Source: Hermatobates lingyangjiaoensis
Lineage: Eukaryota; Arthropoda; Insecta; Hemiptera; Hermatobatidae
NCBI GenBank assembly: GCA_026182355.1
Contig: JAPFBL010000545.1
Coordinates: 1 to 64,000 of the forward strand
Length of the DNA: 64,000 nucleotides
Direction: 5' to 3'
Shown here: piece after piece, positions 58,735 to 64,000 of the stretch
Numbering within the stretch: position 1 is the first letter of the stretch
Layout of the letters: each line of letters starts with the position of its first letter
Position numbers and translations under genes: made by a program
The notes under the pieces: model-generated
What the model was told of the DNA's origin: nothing
What the model saw: the letters and a program-made list of their open reading frames with translations, nothing else
Database searches by the model: none

Positions 58735-58825
58735 CGGGCTTTTTGATCTTTTAGTATTAAAAACAAACTTTCAAATGCCAAACGTTTCAGTTCTATTTAA
58801 AATCAACCTCATTGTTGAAGTATGG
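58735..58825 (-). repeat. L-family arm
   Basis: Minus strand: CAATGAGGTTGATTTTAAAT, AGAACTGAAACGTTTGGCAT. The GAAACGTTTGGC box and the GGTT..AACT hairpin are those of the L family. Confidence 0.5.
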
Positions 58826-60950
58826 ATCTCAATTATACATATATATTATGTTATTGTATAGTTTCATGATTAGAATTTCAAAATCAAAACCCAAAAAACA
58901 GATTGATTAATATTGAGAACACGACGACTTTTTAGAAGTTCACAAACTGTTCATTATATATGATGCTATTTTTTCTTGACTACACTGTTGATATAATGTT
59001 AGAATTTGACGCTGGACCAAACCTAGATCTTTGGAAAAAATATTGAATATATGTGGGCAAGAGAAGAAAACATTATATATAACATGAAAATACTAAACAG
59101 TCCAAACCGGACAGATAAATCACTCCGCATTGCTGTAATCTGATTTGATTACTTGTGGCATTATTTTTTCTACAAGTGGAAACAGATCAGATTAAAAAAC
59201 TGAAGCTCTGGTTACCGCCTGATGTATTGGTAAGATTAAATTGTTTATTTTATCAACAAGAATTGATAACGAGTATAATCAAAGCACCAGTCACTGTTGG
59301 AATTCTTATAATCAGTAACTTGATTATCGTTTCAATTCGTGGATGAATCATGTTCATCTAACTAGAACTAACTAGAATCTATTCAATTCTAAGTCCTAGG
59401 ATAGATTGAGGGCAGGGTGCTGAAATAACATTCAGAAAAAATAATAAAACTACAAAGTGAGCAGACACGAAAAACTTGTTTACTGCTGATTTCAGTTACA
59501 GTAGATTACTGGTCTTGGAACAGAAGCTGGCACGGAGGTATGAGCTTGTTACTGGCACTATCACATAACACCCTTTGGAGGACTACTTCAGAATAAAATG
59601 CATCCATCCTTCTGGATATATCTCTCAAGTAATTTATCTATTTAATCTTTTATTCGTTACGATGGTGACCAATAGGAGAGTAGTTTGTAGGTCCTTGAAT
59701 GGGATTCTTAGAAAGACCCAGTAACCCGCTGCCCAGCGAAGCCTCCGTTATTCCGCCAATGGGTAATCTTTTATGTGAACACATGCTCAATGAAACAAGG
59801 TTCGTCATCTATGTGTAGTAGGCTCATATGCAGACTCCCATACATGCATAAGAGCTTATATGCTGTGTCCCACCAAGCCACTGACAAACTACGGTGGGCG
59901 CTTATATAGATAAGTCTCTTCAGTTGAAGTCACAGTGATAGCTATAAACGGTTTGGCAAGCAATTGGCTCACTAGGTAGAAATTAGTGGAGCCCTTCTAT
60001 CTGTTAGTGAAAGGATTTCATGTATCACCAGAATACGCACGAAACAATATCATCATCACAAGGACTAAAGGACCTAAGCACTACGATGCCGAGACCTTTG
60101 CGGTGGCGGTGATCCGAACTCCACGTCAGGGAGACAGGTCGAGTCATTGATTTGTCAAGAATACTCCTAAAAGTCACCCTCTAAAAGTCAGGAATAATTT
60201 CTTGAGTTCTAAGTGTGAAATGTGATAAGCCTGAGTGGGCATTAATAATTCTTGCAACTCAGATTTCCTGAGCGAACACTTAAACGACAACGAATAAATT
60301 ATTCTCATAACACAAAATCTCTTAAAACATTGACTGTATTGGGTCAGTTGCTATACTGTTTTTAAGTGAGACCCTGTATCCATTTATGAACTGAGTAGAA
60401 TCCCTGTCAACCTGGGTATTATCCTGATGCTTTTAAAAATCATGGGTGCTATTGGACAAATCGTGCCAACTTTATACATGACCTTGCCAGCTGATATTGA
60501 ACTTGTGGTGGATGGCATTCTTCTCCCAGGATAGGTAGCCTCTTCTAAACTGATATCACACTATATAGACTACTGCGTGATATAGCCAATTTATCACACT
60601 ATGATATCTATCTGTGTGAAAAGTAGTTATTTTGCATGTGGATACTTGCATTCTATCGGAATATGGTTGGAGATACCTAGATTTAAAACTTTTTGGTTGG
60701 AAACATTCCAGAAAACTGCTCCGCATATTTCAATAAAACATACCTTGACGTAACAGGTATCGCAGAGGGACAAGTGCTCTAACAAAAGATAGTTTTTAAA
60801 AGATCAACACTCAGGAATAAATAGTATTTATGCTATGGCATCTTTAAAACATTGATCGACAACTGTCGTATAATGTCATTTGAAACAGAGGTTTTACTTG
60901 CAGAGGAAAACCAACTGTTAAAGAAACAGATATTCTTACAGTGCAATCAC
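58826..60950. other. No gene recognised; GC-richer middle
   Basis: 59500-60140 is richer in G and C (AGCGAAGCCTCCGTTATTCC, AAACTACGGTGGGCGCTTAT) and may be an unidentified inserted repeat, but it has no open frame or partner elsewhere in the window. Confidence 0.35.
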
Positions 60951-60954
60951 TACG

Positions 60955-61160
60955 TAGTGCAATTATGTGGTATTTACTCATTGTAGGGTAAAAAGTTAAT
61001 GAAATATTCTCCACATATAAAAATTTATTGGTATAAACAACGCTTTTCGAGCACGTAGTGTTCTTCCTCAGGTAAAGAAGAACACTACGTGCTCTAAACA
61101 CGTTGTTTATACCATTACATTTTTATATGTGGAAACCATTTCGTTAACTTTTTACCCTAC
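60955..61160. repeat. Fold-back element, GAACAC-arm family
   Basis: Palindrome from GGGTAAAAAGTTAATGAAAT to its inverse ending AACTTTTTACCC. Minus-strand left arm core: CTGAGGA, AGAACACTACGTGCTC, GAAAAGCG. In the right arm GAAA has become TAAA (CTCTAAACACG). Close relative of 52040-52240. Confidence 0.8.
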
Positions 61161-62711
61161 AAACTGAGATATGTTTAGAACACCATTCTTTAATAGTAAA
61201 AATAAATAAACTTATGCAATTTTTTAAAAATAAATATGCCTTTAGGGCAAACTGATAAGTTTTTTTATTATATTGATATAGGTTAACTTTAGAGTAATAC
61301 CCTGTTTGGTATAAGTACCCTGCATAGTCATTGGGATCATAACACTGGTACAATTTACTTCAAAGATGTGAATGCCAGCAAACAAGTTTGTAAACCCAAA
61401 TAATCAAAAAGTGAATAGCACTCAATAACTTGTCAGGCACTCACAAGTACTTATTGAAGGAATATATCAATTGTAAAGGCTAATACTCTATTCATTGTTC
61501 TTCAGAAGTTTGAAACAAACCAACAATCGCTCACTGTCATTCGATTCACAACACAATTAAATATAGCCATTAAAAGCGTCTTTGAAAAATGTCTGACAGC
61601 ATTAAACATTAATAGTCAAGAACTGCACCATAGACAAGTCTTCCTAACAACTGATCCAGTAGACATGCGAAATAGATTTGTTAATTTCAAAAAGAAACCG
61701 CTACACTTCTGTATATTAACAACACAAACAGAGATTCAATGAAATATTATTCATTTTCGACTTTTTTATCACTAGTTTTGCGAAAAAGAATTATTAAGAT
61801 TATTATTAATAGATTATTAGAGGATTATTAATAATCCTTGCAGTTTATTAAAATTGAAATTTTGAACATTTATTGTGTGAAATTTTAGAATATTTCTATT
61901 CTAAAAGAAAGTTTATCTTTCTAAAATGTATAACATAAGCATAGTTTCCACATTATGCTAGAATAAAAAAAAAAAAGAAATGAAATCTATAAGGCGAATC
62001 TGTTATGGTTCAGAACTCTAAATTGCATATCGAATCAGACATATTCAGAGGTTATTCAGATTGAAGATTAAGTAACGCTAGGATTGGTCGAAGCTCAGAG
62101 TATATAGGCTATTAATACACTCCTGACCATTAATTATAAAGGCTACTACAAAATGTATTATATAAAATTACTTAATATTTATCAAACTAATTATAACTTT
62201 CTATACAGATAGTGTCATTTTGTTTGGCTATTTTCTAAATATACCTCAACGGTGTGCTACTTGATCGTAAGGATGGAAAGTCGATGCTAACGTTGCCTGA
62301 GTATATAACAAAGAAATCTTCGCAGGCCAACTGGAAATTCTTCACGCCTCCTTAAACATGGACTTATAACTGATCATTCAAAGGTGTTATTACACATGTT
62401 AATGGGAGCTCACAAGTTGAACAGTTTCACAAAACGAATGAATAAGATTCATATGAATGATTATATGATTAATCAATACTGAATTACTAATGAGTGAGCC
62501 AAGCTTTCAATTGAAATCTGTTGAAATAATATTGAAATATTTTAACTACCCTTTTACTGTGCTTTTGGATTCACATTTCTTATTTTGGATTCATAAATAA
62601 TATGTTATGATAAAATTATACGAATTTTAGCTAATAAGTAGATAGATTAGAATAAGTACTGTATCTCAACCGCCATGAAAATGGTGTGACAAACTTCAAA
62701 AAAACAACATA
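61161..62711. other. No gene recognised
   Basis: Nothing supported. Confidence 0.4.
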
Positions 62712-63550
62712 GATTGGTACCTCGGGATACGAGTGCCCCAACATAAGAGTTATTTGGGATACGAGCTGTCAAATGAGCGAAATTTTATTTTGAAATACGA
62801 GTGAAATTTGAGATACGAGGAACAGCCCATTGTAGTATCAGGCCGTTTATAAATATGTACATTTATTTTTTCTACGATGCTGTCTACGGCCCACTCAGTT
62901 CTCAGTTTACCTTTGAAAATAGGAAGATCTTGGGAATGTGGGAGAGAGTTTCACAGTTGGTGGCAAAGAAACACCTGGTCGTGCATCGAATCTATTTAAT
63001 GAAACTTGTCTAACTCATTTCCGTAGCTTTCTTAAAGGGAGGGAGAAACAAACCTCCTTGGACAGTATTTTTTTAATCCTGTGAAAAAGGCAAAGACCTT
63101 TTACCAAAAAGTAAAGAGAAAAGCAGTAACTAAAATGAAGCATACAGTAGCATTTAAACTATATCGAAGTTAAATTGTATTTTAACATGGAAAAATATTT
63201 CTAATATTTTATCATACCATATCTAAACATTAAATATTTTTAACTGCATTATGTAAAGTTAAATAATCAAAATACTAATTACAAATGTACGTAAACTTAA
63301 TAAAACCAGTTTTTCTAACCACCTCTACATTCTCTTATATTATGTTTTTATACAATATTTTTCATCTATAAATACATTTTCTTATTCAAAACCATGTGAC
63401 AAAAACAATTAAGGGTAAGTATTTTTGGGGCTGGAACGGATTAATGGCATTTCAATTGATTTCAATGGGGAAATTGCTTTGAGATACGAGTAAATTGACA
63501 TACGAGCAAGGTTACGGAACTAATTAAACTCATATCCCGAGGTACCACTG
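62712..63550. mobile_element. Tigger/pogo-like DNA transposon relic, ~840 bp
   Basis: Terminal inverted repeats: TTGGTACCTCGGGATACGAG on the left, CTCATATCCCGAGGTACCAC and TG on the right, flanked by TA on both sides (62710-62711 and 63551-63552). Multiple GATACGAG phrases occur in the subterminal regions at both ends. The CAGTGGTACCTCGG-type end and TA target match pogo/Tigger-like members of the Tc1-mariner superfamily. The interior has a 70-codon frame (62801-63013) of no clear identity and an otherwise broken sequence, so the copy is non-autonomous. Confidence 0.75.
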
Positions 63551-63916
63551 TATTATAAATAATTCTTTTTTGGAAAGCAATGGATACAAAGCATGTAATG
63601 ATTGAGCAGAATATTCAAATATAATGAACACGATAGAAAGTAACTTTACAGATATTTCAGCACTACTGTTTTTTTTTTAACACGACATTTGAAAGTGGTA
63701 TTTCATTTAAATTAATAAGAGCTATAACCATGAATCAAGCTTCTGTGGCACAAATCTTTATCAGATTTGCAATTCACGGATTGCCAAACACCTACTTTAT
63801 GACATAATATTTTAGTAAAAATATACTCATCTAAGCTTACTTATCTCATTTATTTTGCGTGACTAAAAATAAATTTGGTTTAAAACAGAACACGACTCTC
63901 ATTTTTATATAAGTGT
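63551..63916. other. No gene recognised
   Basis: Nothing supported. Confidence 0.4.
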
Positions 63917-64000
63917 AATAAGGTGCCAAGTTAGGCAAGTGGTAACGTACTTGGCTCTAGACTGGTAGATGGGGGGTTCAATAGCAACTCGAGTCCTTGA
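63917..64000 (+). mobile_element. tRNA-type SINE head, cut by window end
   Basis: GTTAGGCAAGTGGTAACGTA fits the tRNA A box (TRGCNNAGYNGG), and GGGGTTCAATAGCAACTCGA fits the B box with one change (GGTTCRANNC). The two are about 45 bp apart, the usual spacing. The last bases (CTC.AGTCCTTGA) match the start of repeat family C at 45030-45050, so the body beyond the edge is probably family C. A degenerate tRNA gene is the alternative. Confidence 0.55.

Overview
The window looks like intergenic or intronic nuclear DNA from an invertebrate animal. It is strongly AT-rich and full of (AT)n microsatellites. I found no intact protein-coding gene. Nearly all long open frames are chance or lie inside transposable-element relics. 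Recognisable content is eukaryotic: Helitron ends with Pif1-type helicase relics, mariner transposase relics, a pogo/Tigger-like element, Penelope-like retroelement (PLE) fragments, a LINE C-terminal fragment, a 5S-rRNA-derived SINE, a tRNA-type SINE head, and several short tandem arrays. No operons, bacterial genes or CRISPR arrays are present. The species cannot be fixed from the sequence; a chelicerate, a mollusc or another AT-rich invertebrate would all fit.

Layout. 1-3187: a Helitron scrap, a ~135-bp tandem repeat, then two ~1.35-kb Helitron copies lying head to head with a 3-bp gap. 3188-10270: mostly unrecognised AT-rich DNA with one fold-back and two short ribozyme-like scraps. 10622-11150: a Helitron 3' end with a helicase relic whose motif-coding segment has become a 71-bp tandem array. 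11530-12770: (AT)n tracts, fold-backs and a PLE N-terminal fragment. 14035-14365: mariner DNA-binding relic. 15200-15880, 24405-24840, 25560-25960 and 55145-55700: copies of one unidentified repeat. 19900-20750: a GC-richer island and another PLE fragment. 26803-27104: an exact 151-bp duplication. 27494-27765: a PLE start with a hammerhead-like motif just upstream. 29979-31501: a complete-looking non-autonomous Helitron. 34220-36190: a dense cluster of palindromes with hammerhead-like cores. 37315-37478: 5S-derived SINE. 39400-40160: an 86-bp minisatellite. 40534-40622: a possible 89-bp micro-Helitron. 47600-48440: internally deleted mariner. 48871-49334: 116-bp tandem array. 51074-51241: LINE zinc-knuckle relic. 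53024-54429: third helicase-bearing Helitron copy. 56330-58830: a second fold-back cluster. 62712-63550: Tigger-like element. The window ends inside a tRNA-type SINE.

Two systems stand out. First, three Helitron copies carry the same in-frame stop in the helicase, so the family probably spread after its helicase had died. Second, more than twenty short elements in several unrelated sequence families share one design: inverted arms, each with a CTGANGA / hairpin / GAAA core like a minimal hammerhead ribozyme, usually embedded in (TA)n. At 27.5-27.8 kb this core lies just upstream of a PLE-like reading frame, which suggests that the fold-backs are PLE terminal repeats or retrozyme-like derivatives of them.
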